A DNA stretch of 64,000 nt from an uncultured Tenacibaculum sp. (lineage in GTDB: Bacteria; Bacteroidota; Bacteroidia; Flavobacteriales; Flavobacteriaceae), in the NCBI GenBank assembly GCA_947493285.1, contig CANLQH010000008.1, forward strand, positions 16,758-80,757, given 5' to 3'. Positions within the stretch are counted from its first letter, which is position 1. Every line of letters begins with the position of its first letter. The notes beneath the pieces are model-generated. The model saw nothing but the letters and a program-made list of their open reading frames with translations, searched no databases and was not told the origin of the DNA. Below are positions 25,188 through 34,616 of this stretch, in pieces. A program made the position numbers and the translations under genes.

Positions 25188-25604
25188 TTAATTTACCCTA
25201 AAAACCTCATCTTGTTTTTTAAAGCATTTAAACTCTATCATATAGCCGTTAGGATCTTTTACAAAAAAAGATAAATGTTCTCCTATTTTGTCTTTCATAA
25301 AAGTATTTTTAATAGATAGATTTTCTTCTTTCTTTAGTAAAATACTATATAATTCACCAAACTTTTCAACATCTACTATAACACCAAAATGAAAAGAGGG
25401 TAAAATATTTTCTTCTAACCTGTAGTTGTTAAATTCGAAGTTAAAATCACCAGATTTAGTAAATGTTATTTGATTACCAAATAAATTGATGTCTACCCAG
25501 TTATTAGTATTTCTTCCTAAGTCTGCTTGTAAATTATTTAAATAAAAAATCTTAGTCTCTTCGACATCTCTGCATGGAAGAGAAAGGTGAAACATTGTTT
25601 TCAT
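25188..25604 (-). CDS. VOC-superfamily protein 2 (glyoxalase/dioxygenase fold)
   Basis: A 138-residue single VOC module pair: LSLPCRDVEETKIFYLNN at the start, FHFGVIVDVEKFGELY in the middle and FFVKDPNGYMIEFKCF at the end. The expected metal ligands (H near 6, H near 75, E near 125) are present. It is a paralogue of the VOC protein at 25891-26301 and is the last gene of the co-directional polyamine run. VOC proteins isomerise, cleave or bind small molecules. In this setting a polyamine-derived aldehyde or conjugate is a guess. Confidence 0.75.
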   Translation of the reverse strand: MKTMFHLSLPCRDVEETKIFYLNNLQADLGRNTNNWVDINLFGNQITFTKSGDFNFEFNNYRLEENILPSFHFGVIVDVEKFGELYSILLKKEENLSIKNTFMKDKIGEHLSFFVKDPNGYMIEFKCFKKQDEVFRVN

Positions 25605-25606
25605 AG

Positions 25607-25867
25607 CTATAATAATTTAAGTTGTTCTAACTTGAATACGACAATATCTTCATCATCTATATCATCAAAATTTTCTGAATAAGTAATTTCAAAAACTTTG
25701 TTTTTTAATGATGTAGATTTTAAATCGAATTCTTCAAATATTTTGGTGTTAATTTCATCAAAATCAATAACATCATTATTCTCTAAATGAAAAGTATATG
25801 TACCGTTTATAAAACCTAAGAAAGTTCCAATAATTGTAATGCTTTGTTTTGCGCTATAATAATTCAT
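25607..25867 (-). CDS. hypothetical protein of 86 residues in the polyamine run
   Basis: It reads as a small beta-rich protein (ITIIGTFLGFINGTYTFHLE, then acidic ENFDDIDDEDIVVFKLE). No known domain is recognised. It sits between the two VOC genes (23 bp and 2 bp gaps), so it is most likely co-expressed with them. Confidence 0.55.
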   Translation of the reverse strand: MNYYSAKQSITIIGTFLGFINGTYTFHLENNDVIDFDEINTKIFEEFDLKSTSLKNKVFEITYSENFDDIDDEDIVVFKLEQLKLL

Positions 25868-25890
25868 AATCCTATTTTTTAAATTAATAA

Positions 25891-26301
25891 CTACATGAAA
25901 ATTTCATCATGCTCTTTAAAAGTTTTAAATTCTATATAATATCCATTAGGATCTTTGACAAAAAAAGAGTTCTGTTCCCCATTCTTATCTTTAAAAAAAA
26001 CTCTTTTGATAACTGTTTCTGTAGACCATTTGTTTATTTTATCATAAACGTCATCCCATTCATCATTATTAAGCACTACTCCAAAATGAAATGATGGTAA
26101 GCTTTCTTTTTCTAAAAAGTAGGTTGGAAAATCGAACTTAAACTCTTTTACTATAACAAAAGTCAATTGGTTACCAAATAGATTTATATCTGCCCAATTA
26201 GCTGTATTTCTTCCTATAGTTAAGCCTAATTCGTTCTTGTAGTAAGAAATAGTTTCTTCCAAATTATTACAAGGCAAAGAAATATGAAATGTTTTATCCA
26301 T
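25891..26301 (-). CDS. VOC-superfamily protein 1 (glyoxalase/dioxygenase fold)
   Basis: A 136-residue VOC protein with ISLPCNNLEETISYYKNE at the start, FHFGVVLNNDEWDDVY in the middle and FFVKDPNGYYIEFKTF at the end. It is similar throughout to the VOC protein at 25188-25604, so the two arose by duplication with a small gene kept between them. The gap to the preceding 83-codon gene is 11 bp. Substrate unknown. Confidence 0.75.
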   Translation of the reverse strand: MDKTFHISLPCNNLEETISYYKNELGLTIGRNTANWADINLFGNQLTFVIVKEFKFDFPTYFLEKESLPSFHFGVVLNNDEWDDVYDKINKWSTETVIKRVFFKDKNGEQNSFFVKDPNGYYIEFKTFKEHDEIFM

Positions 26302-26312
26302 TTTTATATTTT

Positions 26313-26564
26313 TTAATCATCTATCATCTCAATAGTATCTTCATCATCTAAAAAGTAATCTTCCATTGTTTTCTCTAACTGAGAGCTAATTTTTACTAAA
26401 TAAACAGTGTCTTCTGTTCTTACTTCTACGGCACTTATGTATTTACCCTCTGAATTTTGAAATGAAATGATATCATCATAATCATAACCATCAGGAAACT
26501 TTTCTACTAATAAGTTTAAAATATCAGTAGTTAACTTATTGTAATCTACAATTACTCTTTTCAT
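26313..26564 (-). CDS. hypothetical acidic protein of 83 residues following the DHS-like gene
   Basis: It starts MKRVIVDYNKLTTDILNLLV, then FPDGYDYDDIISF and a VEVRTEDTVYLVKIS strand, and ends with an acidic tail. It looks like a small alpha/beta protein. I recall similar small proteins next to DHS-like genes in Flavobacteriia, but cannot confirm it here. The spacing of 5 bp to the DHS-like gene implies co-translation. Confidence 0.6.
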   Translation of the reverse strand: MKRVIVDYNKLTTDILNLLVEKFPDGYDYDDIISFQNSEGKYISAVEVRTEDTVYLVKISSQLEKTMEDYFLDDEDTIEMIDD

Positions 26565-26569
26565 AATTT

Positions 26570-27550
26570 TTACATATTTAAAAGATAAGCGAATATTAAT
26601 GGAGCAACAATCGTTGCATCACTTTCAATGATAAACTTTGGAGTTTCAATATCTAGTTTACCCCAAGTTATTTTTTCATTAGGGACAGCTCCTGAATAAG
26701 AACCGTAACTAGTTGTAGAATCAGAAATTTGACAGAAATAACTCCAGAAAGGAGTGTCTGGTCTTTCCATATCTTGATATAGCATTGGAACTACACATAT
26801 AGGAAAATCACCAGCAATTCCTCCTCCTATTTGAAAGAACCCAATACCATCATCAGAGTTATCAGTATACCAATCAGCTAAAAAAGTCATGTATTCTATT
26901 CCTGACTTCATTGTTGACGCTTTTAAGTCTCCTTTTAAAACATAGGAAGCAAAAATATTCCCCATTGTTGAGTCTTCCCACCCTGGCACAACCATTGGTA
27001 GATTTTTTTCGGCAGCGGCATACATCCAAGAATCTTTAATATCAATCTCATAATATTCTTCTAATACTCCTGACAGTAAGAGTTTGTACATGAATTCGTG
27101 AGGAAAATATCTTTCACCTTCATCTTCAGCATCTTTCCAAATTCTAAAAATATGTTTTTGAAGTCGTCTAAAAGCTTCTTCTTCTGGAATACAAGTGTCT
27201 GTTACACGATTTAAACCTTTTAATAATAAGTCCCATTCATCAGAAGGTGTTAAATCTCTATAGTTAGGAACACGTTTATAATGAGAATGCGCTACTAAAT
27301 TCATAATATCTTCTTCTAAGTTAGCTCCTGTACAAGAAATGATATGAACTTTTTCTTGTCGTATCATTTCAGAGAATATTTTACCTAATTCTGCTGTACT
27401 CATAGCTCCTGCTAATGATACTAACATTTTTGAACCTTGTTCTAATTGTGCTTCATACCCTTTTGCTGCATCTACTAATGAAGCAGCGTTAAAGTGTAGA
27501 AAATATTTTTCAATAAATTCTGATATAGGTTGTCTATTTATATTAATCAT
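26570..27550 (-). CDS. deoxyhypusine-synthase-family enzyme (bacterial, probably polyamine-forming)
   Basis: The 326-residue protein matches the DHS fold: SLAGAMSTAELGKIFSEMIR, HIISCTGANLEEDI for the NAD site, FFQIGGGIAGDFPICVVPM, and a C-terminal NEKITWGKL with the candidate catalytic lysine. Bacteria lack eIF5A, and bacterial relatives transfer an aminobutyl group between amines (homospermidine-synthase-like) or have unknown targets. It overlaps the ATP-grasp-like gene by 4 bp and lies in the run with arginine decarboxylase and agmatinase, so a role in making a modified polyamine is the best inference. Confidence 0.82.
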   Translation of the reverse strand: MININRQPISEFIEKYFLHFNAASLVDAAKGYEAQLEQGSKMLVSLAGAMSTAELGKIFSEMIRQEKVHIISCTGANLEEDIMNLVAHSHYKRVPNYRDLTPSDEWDLLLKGLNRVTDTCIPEEEAFRRLQKHIFRIWKDAEDEGERYFPHEFMYKLLLSGVLEEYYEIDIKDSWMYAAAEKNLPMVVPGWEDSTMGNIFASYVLKGDLKASTMKSGIEYMTFLADWYTDNSDDGIGFFQIGGGIAGDFPICVVPMLYQDMERPDTPFWSYFCQISDSTTSYGSYSGAVPNEKITWGKLDIETPKFIIESDATIVAPLIFAYLLNM

Positions 27551-28971
27551 AGAATTTCGTTAATTAGGTTTTTGTCATTATTTAAGCTCTTAAAAAGCTT
27601 TTTTTTCAAAGTTCCTTTTGAACTTATTAATGTTTGACTCATTTTATCAATGGCTACCATAGATAATGCAGATTGAATAAATCCATCTATTAAATCATCT
27701 ATACCAATACCTAGTGTATTAAAATCTTTAGTATCCATTAGTAAAAGCCTACTCGTATCACTTTTCCAATTTCCTTGGGTATCTTTATATGATAAATTCG
27801 TGCCTAGAATCTCCCAACTATTTATAATAGAATTTAGCTCGTTTGTAAGTGGTTTTTCTGACCTTCTAGCATAAGTACAAACAGGTTTAAGTCCCTTAGA
27901 AGTAGAACTTATCATCATTCTAATATCACATACATAAGTCTCATTTTTTTTATTAGGAATTGTTCCTACATGATATAATTTCTGATTTTTAAATGTGCTG
28001 CTCCAATTTGAATTTCCTACCAAACTTTGCACAATAAACATATCATAAGTAAATTCTGTTTCCATGAATTTATCCAAATCAGCATCAGTTACAATTGTAT
28101 AAACTCCTTGACCTGCATTTGAATAAGGAACTTTTACAACAGCATGACCTCCCATTTGTTTTACCCAAAGAGGTATTTCATTTTTTCTAACCTCCCAAAT
28201 AGTATTTGGAAAATTAATTTTAAGTCCAAAATCTTTTAGTTCAGCGTTAAATATTTCATATGCCTTTGCAGCTACCAATTTGTTTCTTCCTCCAGCTAAA
28301 CAACTAATAATAGGGTTTACAATTTTAGTTTTAGATACTATAGGTATGCGATTCCACGGTTTTTGAGTTAGATACCTAAAACAAGCTCTAACTAGTAACC
28401 ATTCCTCTTGATAATTTACATACATAATATCATCTTTGAACTTAACCTTATGAGTATCTTGATTATTTTTAAAAGGAATTAAATATACTTTTTCCTTAAA
28501 AACATCTGCTATTGCTGATGCATAACCAGAGGCTTCCATTTCATTTTTATCATATACTACTGCAAGGACACCTTTAATTCGAACATTCTTTAAACTGTTT
28601 TTAAAAGTGCTTTCTATTAGTTGATGATATGTTGTTTCCTCACTATATTCATGTAATAAAGGCATTGATTTTTGTCCAGAAGGGCAAGAGTTGTTTTCAA
28701 TAACAACCATTTGTCTTTTTCCTGAACTTGAGGTTACATTAACCAAATCAGCCCCACCCCATAAAAAGTATTTGCTTTTATAGTTTAATAATTCTCTTAG
28801 TTTATTTTTGTCAGCTTTAGGGTTTAAATGACAATAACGAGTAATTACTTGTTCTTGTGTCATCTTTAAAAAATGCTTTACTATTGGGTGAATAGTTGCA
28901 TTAATAACCTTTTCATACCAATGGTTTTGGTACGAAAAGTTATTAGGCTCTATTATTGCTTCTCTTAACAT
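27547..28971 (-). CDS. ATP-grasp-like ligase of the polyamine operon
   Basis: The 474-residue protein has features of a divergent ATP-grasp enzyme: FLWGGADLVNVTSSSG and VVIENNSCPSGQKSMPL in the N-terminal half, then VVKVPYSNAGQGVYTIV (nucleotide-binding strand and loop, about 283-300), FIVQSLVG and later CDIRMMI. ATP-grasp enzymes join a carboxylate to an amine. Between agmatinase and a DHS-like enzyme (adjacent to one, overlapping the other) it could ligate a polyamine to an amino acid or peptide, as glutathionylspermidine synthetase does. The fold call is by eye, and the substrate is unknown. Confidence 0.55.
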   Translation of the reverse strand: MLREAIIEPNNFSYQNHWYEKVINATIHPIVKHFLKMTQEQVITRYCHLNPKADKNKLRELLNYKSKYFLWGGADLVNVTSSSGKRQMVVIENNSCPSGQKSMPLLHEYSEETTYHQLIESTFKNSLKNVRIKGVLAVVYDKNEMEASGYASAIADVFKEKVYLIPFKNNQDTHKVKFKDDIMYVNYQEEWLLVRACFRYLTQKPWNRIPIVSKTKIVNPIISCLAGGRNKLVAAKAYEIFNAELKDFGLKINFPNTIWEVRKNEIPLWVKQMGGHAVVKVPYSNAGQGVYTIVTDADLDKFMETEFTYDMFIVQSLVGNSNWSSTFKNQKLYHVGTIPNKKNETYVCDIRMMISSTSKGLKPVCTYARRSEKPLTNELNSIINSWEILGTNLSYKDTQGNWKSDTSRLLLMDTKDFNTLGIGIDDLIDGFIQSALSMVAIDKMSQTLISSKGTLKKKLFKSLNNDKNLINEIL

Positions 28972-29913
28972 TTAATCTTCTTCGTTGTTCTTAAATTTTG
29001 AAAGTTTACTAAATGGAGAAGTATCATCATTTTCTTCATCCACATACTCTTCGTCTTCATTTAAGAAGAACTTATAACTAAGCATTTTGTAGTATAATTT
29101 TGCCGCTAAAAAATCAGGTGATTTATCGTTAGAATTTGGACATAATTCTACCAAGTCAAAGCCTACTACATTTTTTTGAGAAAACACTTTTTTAAGAAAA
29201 TCTAGAGTCTCATACCAAAACAATCCACCTGGTTCAGGTGTTCCTGTACTTGGCATAATTGATGGGTCAAAAGCATCTAAATCAAATGTTATAAAAACAT
29301 TACTTGTTAGTTGGTCAATAACATCATCCATCCAATATTCATTAGTTGCCATTTCATGTGCAAAGAATACTTTATCTCTATTCATTACCCTAGTCTCAGA
29401 GATATCCATACTGCGAATGCCTACTTGAACCAAATTTGTATTTTGATTTGCTTCGTAAACAGCACAAGCATGATTACAAGTACTGCCTTCATATTCTTTT
29501 CTTAAATCGGCATGAGCATCAATATGCAAAACTGTCAAGTTACTATAGCATTCGTTAAAAGCTCTAATCGTACCTATAGAAATAGAATGTTCACCTCCTA
29601 AAATGGTAACAAACTTATTTTTGTTAATATATTTTTTAGTTACTGAATGAACAGCTTCAACCATACTCTCAGGAGAAGAGTTTTCTGTAACAAAATCAGT
29701 TAAATGAATTCCTTCTTTATATACTTCTGTGTTTGTTTCTATATCGTATAGCTCCATATTCTCAGAAGCTTCTAAAAAAGCATCGACGCCTTTGTCAGCT
29801 CCTTTTTGCCATGTACTTGTACCATCATAAGGAACTGGTATTAATACTACTTTTGATGTTTCTAATTTTCCAAATTGTTCAGGAATACCTGCGTAAGTTC
29901 TATTCGTTTTCAT
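28972..29913 (-). CDS. speB: agmatinase (ureohydrolase family)
   Basis: It hydrolyses agmatine to putrescine and urea with a dinuclear manganese centre. The 313-residue protein shows the three ureohydrolase metal motifs: GGEHSIS, HIDAHADLR and FDLDAFDPSIMPSTGTPEPG. A short acidic C-terminal tail follows. It overlaps speA by 14 bp and directly abuts the ATP-grasp-like gene. Arginase is the alternative, but the neighbouring arginine decarboxylase favours agmatinase. Confidence 0.88.
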   Translation of the reverse strand: MKTNRTYAGIPEQFGKLETSKVVLIPVPYDGTSTWQKGADKGVDAFLEASENMELYDIETNTEVYKEGIHLTDFVTENSSPESMVEAVHSVTKKYINKNKFVTILGGEHSISIGTIRAFNECYSNLTVLHIDAHADLRKEYEGSTCNHACAVYEANQNTNLVQVGIRSMDISETRVMNRDKVFFAHEMATNEYWMDDVIDQLTSNVFITFDLDAFDPSIMPSTGTPEPGGLFWYETLDFLKKVFSQKNVVGFDLVELCPNSNDKSPDFLAAKLYYKMLSYKFFLNEDEEYVDEENDDTSPFSKLSKFKNNEED

Positions 29914-31300
29914 ATCCTAAAATTGAAAGTAATTCACTACTCTTTTGTTGTTCTTTAAATAATCTTGTTGTTATTTCCCAATTCTCATTTCTATCTATTA
30001 AAATATGTTTGGGATGCGGAATTAAACAATGCTGTAATCCTCCAAAACCTCCGATGGTTTCTTGGTAAGCTCCTGTATTAAAAAAACCTATATATAAAGG
30101 TTTATCTTTTTCATATACTGGTAGGTAAATTGCATTAATGTGTTGTTCAGAATTATAATAATCATCACTATCACAAGTCAATCCACCTAATAAAACTCTC
30201 TCATAGTTTTCATTCCATTTATTAATAGGAAGCATTATAAATCGCTTATTAATAGCCCAAGAGTCAGGAAGTGTGGTAATGAAAGATGAATTAATCATAT
30301 TCCATTTTTCTCGGTCATTCTGCTTTTTTTGATATAATACCTCATAAATTGCTCCTCCAGCTTCACCTACAGTAAACGTTCCAAATTCAGTAAAAATATC
30401 TGGTACATCTACTTGAGCTTCATCACAAGCTATTTTTATTTGATTGATTATTTCTTCAATCATGTATTCATAGTCATAATCAAATGCTAATGAATTTTTA
30501 ATTGGAAAACCACCACCAATATTAAGACTGTTTAGTGTTGGGCATATCTTTTTTAACTTGATGTATACACTTATACACTTTAAGAGTTCATTCCAGTAGT
30601 AGGCATTGTCTTTAATACCTGTATTGATAAAGAAGTGAAGCATTTTAAGTTCCACCTGTGGATTGTTGGCAATTTCTCTCTCATAGAAAGAAACAATGTT
30701 TTTATAACCAATTCCTAACCTACTTGTATAAAATTCAAATTTAGGTTCTTCTTCTGATGCTATTCGAATCCCTACTTTAATCTTGCTTTTAGTTTCATCT
30801 AAAATCAAATTAAGTTCTTCGTAATTATCTATTACAGGAATACAATTTGCGTGTCCACCTTCGATTAAACTTACGATATTAGCTATGTATTGATCTCTTT
30901 TAAAACCATTGCATAAAACATAAGAGTCATTATTTAATTTACCTTCTTTTTTTAAAGATTTTACAATATCAATATCAAAGGCAGATGATGTTTCAATATG
31001 TATATTGTTCTTAAGAGCTTCTTCTAAAACATATTTGAAATGTGAGCTTTTAGTGCAGTATGAATAATGATATTCTCCTTCGTAGTTAAGCTTTGACATG
31101 GCTTTTTTAAACCAGCTTTTAGCTCTATTTATATTTTCTGAAATTTTAGGTAAATATGTGAATTTTAATGGCGTACCATATTCTTCAACCAATTGCATCA
31201 TATCTATATCATGGAACAACAGGTTATTATTATTTGTTTGAAATTCCTCTTGAGGAAAATCAAAAGTTTGTTCTATTAAATCTTTGTATTTAGTATTCAT
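29900..31300 (-). CDS. speA: arginine decarboxylase, fold III PLP enzyme
   Basis: It converts arginine to agmatine. The 466-residue protein is the short Bacteroidota form of the alanine-racemase-fold decarboxylases: the PLP lysine lies in YSYCTKSSHFKY near residue 84, the phosphate-binding SLNIGGGFPIKNS near 260, and GFFNTGAYQETIGGFGG near 420. It is the first gene of an eight-gene co-directional run. A leader with three possible hairpins precedes it, suggesting regulation at the RNA level. Confidence 0.85.
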   Translation of the reverse strand: MNTKYKDLIEQTFDFPQEEFQTNNNNLLFHDIDMMQLVEEYGTPLKFTYLPKISENINRAKSWFKKAMSKLNYEGEYHYSYCTKSSHFKYVLEEALKNNIHIETSSAFDIDIVKSLKKEGKLNNDSYVLCNGFKRDQYIANIVSLIEGGHANCIPVIDNYEELNLILDETKSKIKVGIRIASEEEPKFEFYTSRLGIGYKNIVSFYEREIANNPQVELKMLHFFINTGIKDNAYYWNELLKCISVYIKLKKICPTLNSLNIGGGFPIKNSLAFDYDYEYMIEEIINQIKIACDEAQVDVPDIFTEFGTFTVGEAGGAIYEVLYQKKQNDREKWNMINSSFITTLPDSWAINKRFIMLPINKWNENYERVLLGGLTCDSDDYYNSEQHINAIYLPVYEKDKPLYIGFFNTGAYQETIGGFGGLQHCLIPHPKHILIDRNENWEITTRLFKEQQKSSELLSILGYENE

Positions 31301-31324
31301 TTTATTTCAATAAAATTATAGATG

Positions 31325-31513
31325 AAAACCCTACAGCTATCTAATAGCTAGGTTTTTATAATCCTAATTGAAATAATGAACTAAACTCGTAATTCTAAGT
31401 ATACTCCCCTTAATCGAAGGTTTTGTAGTGGGTTTAATAAAAAGGAAGTAATCGTAATTTTTTCGTTGTGTTTCTGAAACACTTCACAACTTTTAGACTT
31501 CCATAAAAAGTTG
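31325..31513 (-). promoter_or_regulatory. structured leader upstream of the polyamine operon
   Basis: Three hairpins lie upstream of speA: AAAACC/GGTTTT with inner AGCTAT/ATAGCT (31325-31356, only 25 nt before the start codon), the palindrome GTGTTTCTGAAACAC (31468-31482), and CAACTTTT/AAAAGTTG (31487-31513). Such a series is unusual for a short AT-rich gap and could be an attenuator or metabolite-sensing leader. No known riboswitch consensus is recognised. Confidence 0.35.
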
Positions 31514-31614
31514 GAAACGAAATAAGTAAAACTTAACATTTTGCCTATCCATAAGTACTCAAATGTAAACTATTTTTCAATATCATTATTAAACACAAAA
31601 ACTTTTTTCAAAAA

Positions 31615-31762
31615 AAACAAACAAAAGAAACTAAAATCTTCCACCACTACTCCACCTCATGAACCTGAACATACTGATTTTACTTGATATTTCACTTTCT
31701 GTATCGGCAAATAGATTTTCTTTCCTTTAGCTTCCTTTATTAATACTTTGTTTTCTTTTTTA
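31615..31762 (+). repeat. interspersed repeat, copy 5 of 7 (left edge of efflux operon B)
   Basis: It has the AAACAAAAGAAACTAAAATC start, the CCACCACTACTCCACCTC block, the CTGTATCGGCAAATAGAT core and an AATACTTTGTTTTCTTTT end. It is followed by the same tolC-downstream flank seen after copy 2. Together with the speA leader it fills the 545-bp gap 31301-31845. Confidence 0.87.
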
Positions 31763-31845
31763 ATGATTCAGTATTGATATTATCATAAAAAAATGAATCT
31801 GCTTTCCTTTAACTTCCTTTGCTTGGTTTTTATTAAACTTCTTCT

Positions 31846-33258
31846 TTAATCTAAATTGGATAAACCATATGTGTTATATAATTTAACATTTGCATTTAAT
31901 GCTTTTATTGAGAGTGCATTTGCCTTTAATTCTGATGCTATTAATTTTTGCTCACGAGAATTAATTAAAAAAAGAGAGCTTTCCCCTAGTTCAAATTTTC
32001 GTTCTTCTGCTTTTAACATTACTTCATAATCTGAAACAATACTATTTATTAAACCTTTCTGTTTTTCTAATGAATTAATTTCTATTTCAATAGCATCTAT
32101 TTTATTTTGAATAGTTAATGCTGCTGATGTTAACTCTAAATTTGTTTCTTGTAATTTTAACTTTGTAAGTTTTAAATCTCCTCGTTCTTTTCTTAAAAAT
32201 AAGGGAAAACTAAAATTCATAAACGCTTTATAATTTGTAGCACGAAAGTTATTTAACTGGCTTGCATCGGAAGCTAAAAAATTATATTGAAAGTCTATTT
32301 TTGGTAATAGTTTATTTCTTTTTAAAGAACGATCTACTTTTAGTCCATCTACTTTTGCTTCTAAACTTTTTAATTTAGGATGATTTTTAAGTAAATATCC
32401 TTGATTGTTTTTTTCTTTTAAAATTAAAGAAGTAGATAATACTTCATCATTTGGAAATAGAGGAAGTATATTTTCTTGTATTTCTAACGGTATTTTATCA
32501 ATCCATAAATAATTACTCACTTTTAACTTTGCTTTTCTTGCTTTAAGCTTTGCTGCTTCAAAATTTAGTTTTCTAGTTTGTAATGCTATTTTCGCTTCTG
32601 TAGAATCTATTGCTGCTTTTTCTCCTAATTCTACATTACGCTTTATACCTTTAAACCTTATTTGTGCGTTATTTAAAAATCGATTATAAATAGTTTCTTC
32701 TTTATAAGCTTCTAGCCATTTAAAATAGGCTATACTTGCTTCAAAAATTAAATTATTTACCATTAACTCTCTTTGAGCTCTACTTTGTGCTACAAAAAAA
32801 TTTGCCTTCTTTAACGTTGCCATACGCTCATTAATTAAAAAACCTTGAGCTAAAGAAAAAGACACACCAGCACTATAAAGTCCACCTTCAGGAACAGTTA
32901 AATTAGGATTTAAATAAACACCTGTATTCTCTTCAAAATTGGCTTTAAATTCTATACCATACCATGTAGGTATTTTAAATGTGGTATTTAATTGCTCGAA
33001 ATATTCAGTGTTTTTAAACTTCTTTTTATCATAATCAATTTCAATTTTAGGATCAAAACCTCCTCGAGACTTTAAAAGGTTTGCTTCACCAATACTTAAT
33101 TGCAAATTTGCTTGTTTTATTAATGGATGATGCTTTTTTACATAAGCTATATATTCTTTAAAAGATAAAAACTTATCTAACTTCGTACTTTTATTTTGAG
33201 CCACAAAAGCCTTACCATATAAAAATAAAACCAAGACAATTATATATTTAATACGCAT
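31846..33258 (-). CDS. TolC-family outer membrane efflux protein, operon copy B
   Basis: The second copy of the outer-membrane channel (470 residues), with the same signal peptide apart from one change (YGKAF for YGNAF). It starts 6 bp after HlyD as in copy A. Substitutions relative to copy A are concentrated near the start of the first long helix (KKANFFVAQSRAQRELMV against KKARFYLEQSSAQRELLV) and around PLEIQENILPLFPNDE. The coiled-coil tips and strands are otherwise preserved, so it should be functional. Confidence 0.88.
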   Translation of the reverse strand: MRIKYIIVLVLFLYGKAFVAQNKSTKLDKFLSFKEYIAYVKKHHPLIKQANLQLSIGEANLLKSRGGFDPKIEIDYDKKKFKNTEYFEQLNTTFKIPTWYGIEFKANFEENTGVYLNPNLTVPEGGLYSAGVSFSLAQGFLINERMATLKKANFFVAQSRAQRELMVNNLIFEASIAYFKWLEAYKEETIYNRFLNNAQIRFKGIKRNVELGEKAAIDSTEAKIALQTRKLNFEAAKLKARKAKLKVSNYLWIDKIPLEIQENILPLFPNDEVLSTSLILKEKNNQGYLLKNHPKLKSLEAKVDGLKVDRSLKRNKLLPKIDFQYNFLASDASQLNNFRATNYKAFMNFSFPLFLRKERGDLKLTKLKLQETNLELTSAALTIQNKIDAIEIEINSLEKQKGLINSIVSDYEVMLKAEERKFELGESSLFLINSREQKLIASELKANALSIKALNANVKLYNTYGLSNLD

Positions 33259-33263
33259 TGTTA

Positions 33264-34616
33264 TTATTTTTTTGAAGTTTTTGAATCTTTATTTTTTGGA
33301 GTATAATAATTAGGTGGAAATCCATTTAATTGTCTCCATAATTCATACCAAATAGGCACATCTTCTAAAAGAGCAATTGTATTTGCTCCCGACCCTACTC
33401 TCATGTTTTTAGGCCATGATACTCCTTCTTTATCTGGTGCTACTAAAATTCTAAACTTTCCATTATCACTAATAGAAGTTTCAATAGCAACTACTTTTCC
33501 TCCATAAGTTCCGTATGAGGCATTTGGCCATCCGCTAAAAAAAATAGCTGGCCAACCATCAAAACGAATACGTACAGTTTCTTCTAAGTGAATTAGAGGT
33601 AAATCCATAGGACTCACAAAGGTTTCTACAGCCAAATCATAATTTGAAGGCATAATAGCTACTAATTTTTCTCCTGCTTTAAAAGTTTCACCTAAACCTC
33701 CTCGTATTGTTTTATTAATAAAACCATCTTGAGGAGCTGTGATGTAATACATTGCATTTCTTATTTTATAATTTGTTGATTTATTTTCAAGCTTGCTTAC
33801 TTGAACTTCAGCCTCAAACTGATTAGATTCTGCTGTAAAACGATCGCTAAGAGATTTAGAAATTTTATCTTGATAACTTGCCGAGATCCTACTAATTTCT
33901 ATTTCTGCATTAATTACTGCGTTTTTACTCGTTAATAATTTATTTTCTTTTGAGATTAATTTAGCTTGAGTTTCTTGTAATTTTAAACGCTTTTCTTCAA
34001 CATCTTTAGTTGCTTTTAACCCTTCATTTTGTAATGTAATAGTTCGCTCATATTGTCGTTCTGCAATGTTAATATTGGTTTTAGCTGCTTGAAACTCGAT
34101 ACTATCACTTTTAACTTTTAAGCGCGATTGTTTTAACTTATTTTTAGCTTGTGATAATTTAAGTTTTCGCTCACTTTTAAGCGCTGACACTTGATTTTTA
34201 AGCGCTTTTATTTTTTCTTGATAAGATACTACAGATCTACTTTTTGCTTCACGCTGAGTGTTTGTTCTATTTATAAGTTGAGGATCTTGGTATTCGTTTT
34301 TTATTTCAGAAATAAATAAAATAGTGTCTCCTTTTTTTACAAAATCTCCTTCTTTTTTATACCATTTTTCTATACGACCTGGAATAGGAGATTGAATGGT
34401 TTGTGGTCTTTGATCTGGAGTAATTGTAGTTACAAATCCGTTACCTGATACATTTTGTGTCCATGGTAAAAAAAGAATTATTAAACCTGCTATAGCAAAT
34501 GAGGCTAGAAATCTATTAAAAATTTTAAATTGACTCGGTTTATATACTTTTTTAAAAGCCTTAAATCTTTCTAACGTTACCTTTTTATTAACTTGATTAT
34601 GAGATATATTAAGCAT
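33264..34616 (-). CDS. HlyD-family membrane fusion protein, operon copy B
   Basis: Near-identical to copy A; by eye 6 residue changes (for example IAERQY for IAKRQY, INKTIR for INKAIR, TPKNK for TPENK). The start is taken at the ATG at 34614-34616, overlapping the ABC stop, rather than an upstream TTG at 34625. Domain order is as in copy A: one membrane helix, lipoyl halves around a coiled coil, then a beta barrel. The very high conservation compared with tolC suggests recent gene conversion over this part of the operon. Confidence 0.88.
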   Translation of the reverse strand: MLNISHNQVNKKVTLERFKAFKKVYKPSQFKIFNRFLASFAIAGLIILFLPWTQNVSGNGFVTTITPDQRPQTIQSPIPGRIEKWYKKEGDFVKKGDTILFISEIKNEYQDPQLINRTNTQREAKSRSVVSYQEKIKALKNQVSALKSERKLKLSQAKNKLKQSRLKVKSDSIEFQAAKTNINIAERQYERTITLQNEGLKATKDVEEKRLKLQETQAKLISKENKLLTSKNAVINAEIEISRISASYQDKISKSLSDRFTAESNQFEAEVQVSKLENKSTNYKIRNAMYYITAPQDGFINKTIRGGLGETFKAGEKLVAIMPSNYDLAVETFVSPMDLPLIHLEETVRIRFDGWPAIFFSGWPNASYGTYGGKVVAIETSISDNGKFRILVAPDKEGVSWPKNMRVGSGANTIALLEDVPIWYELWRQLNGFPPNYYTPKNKDSKTSKK

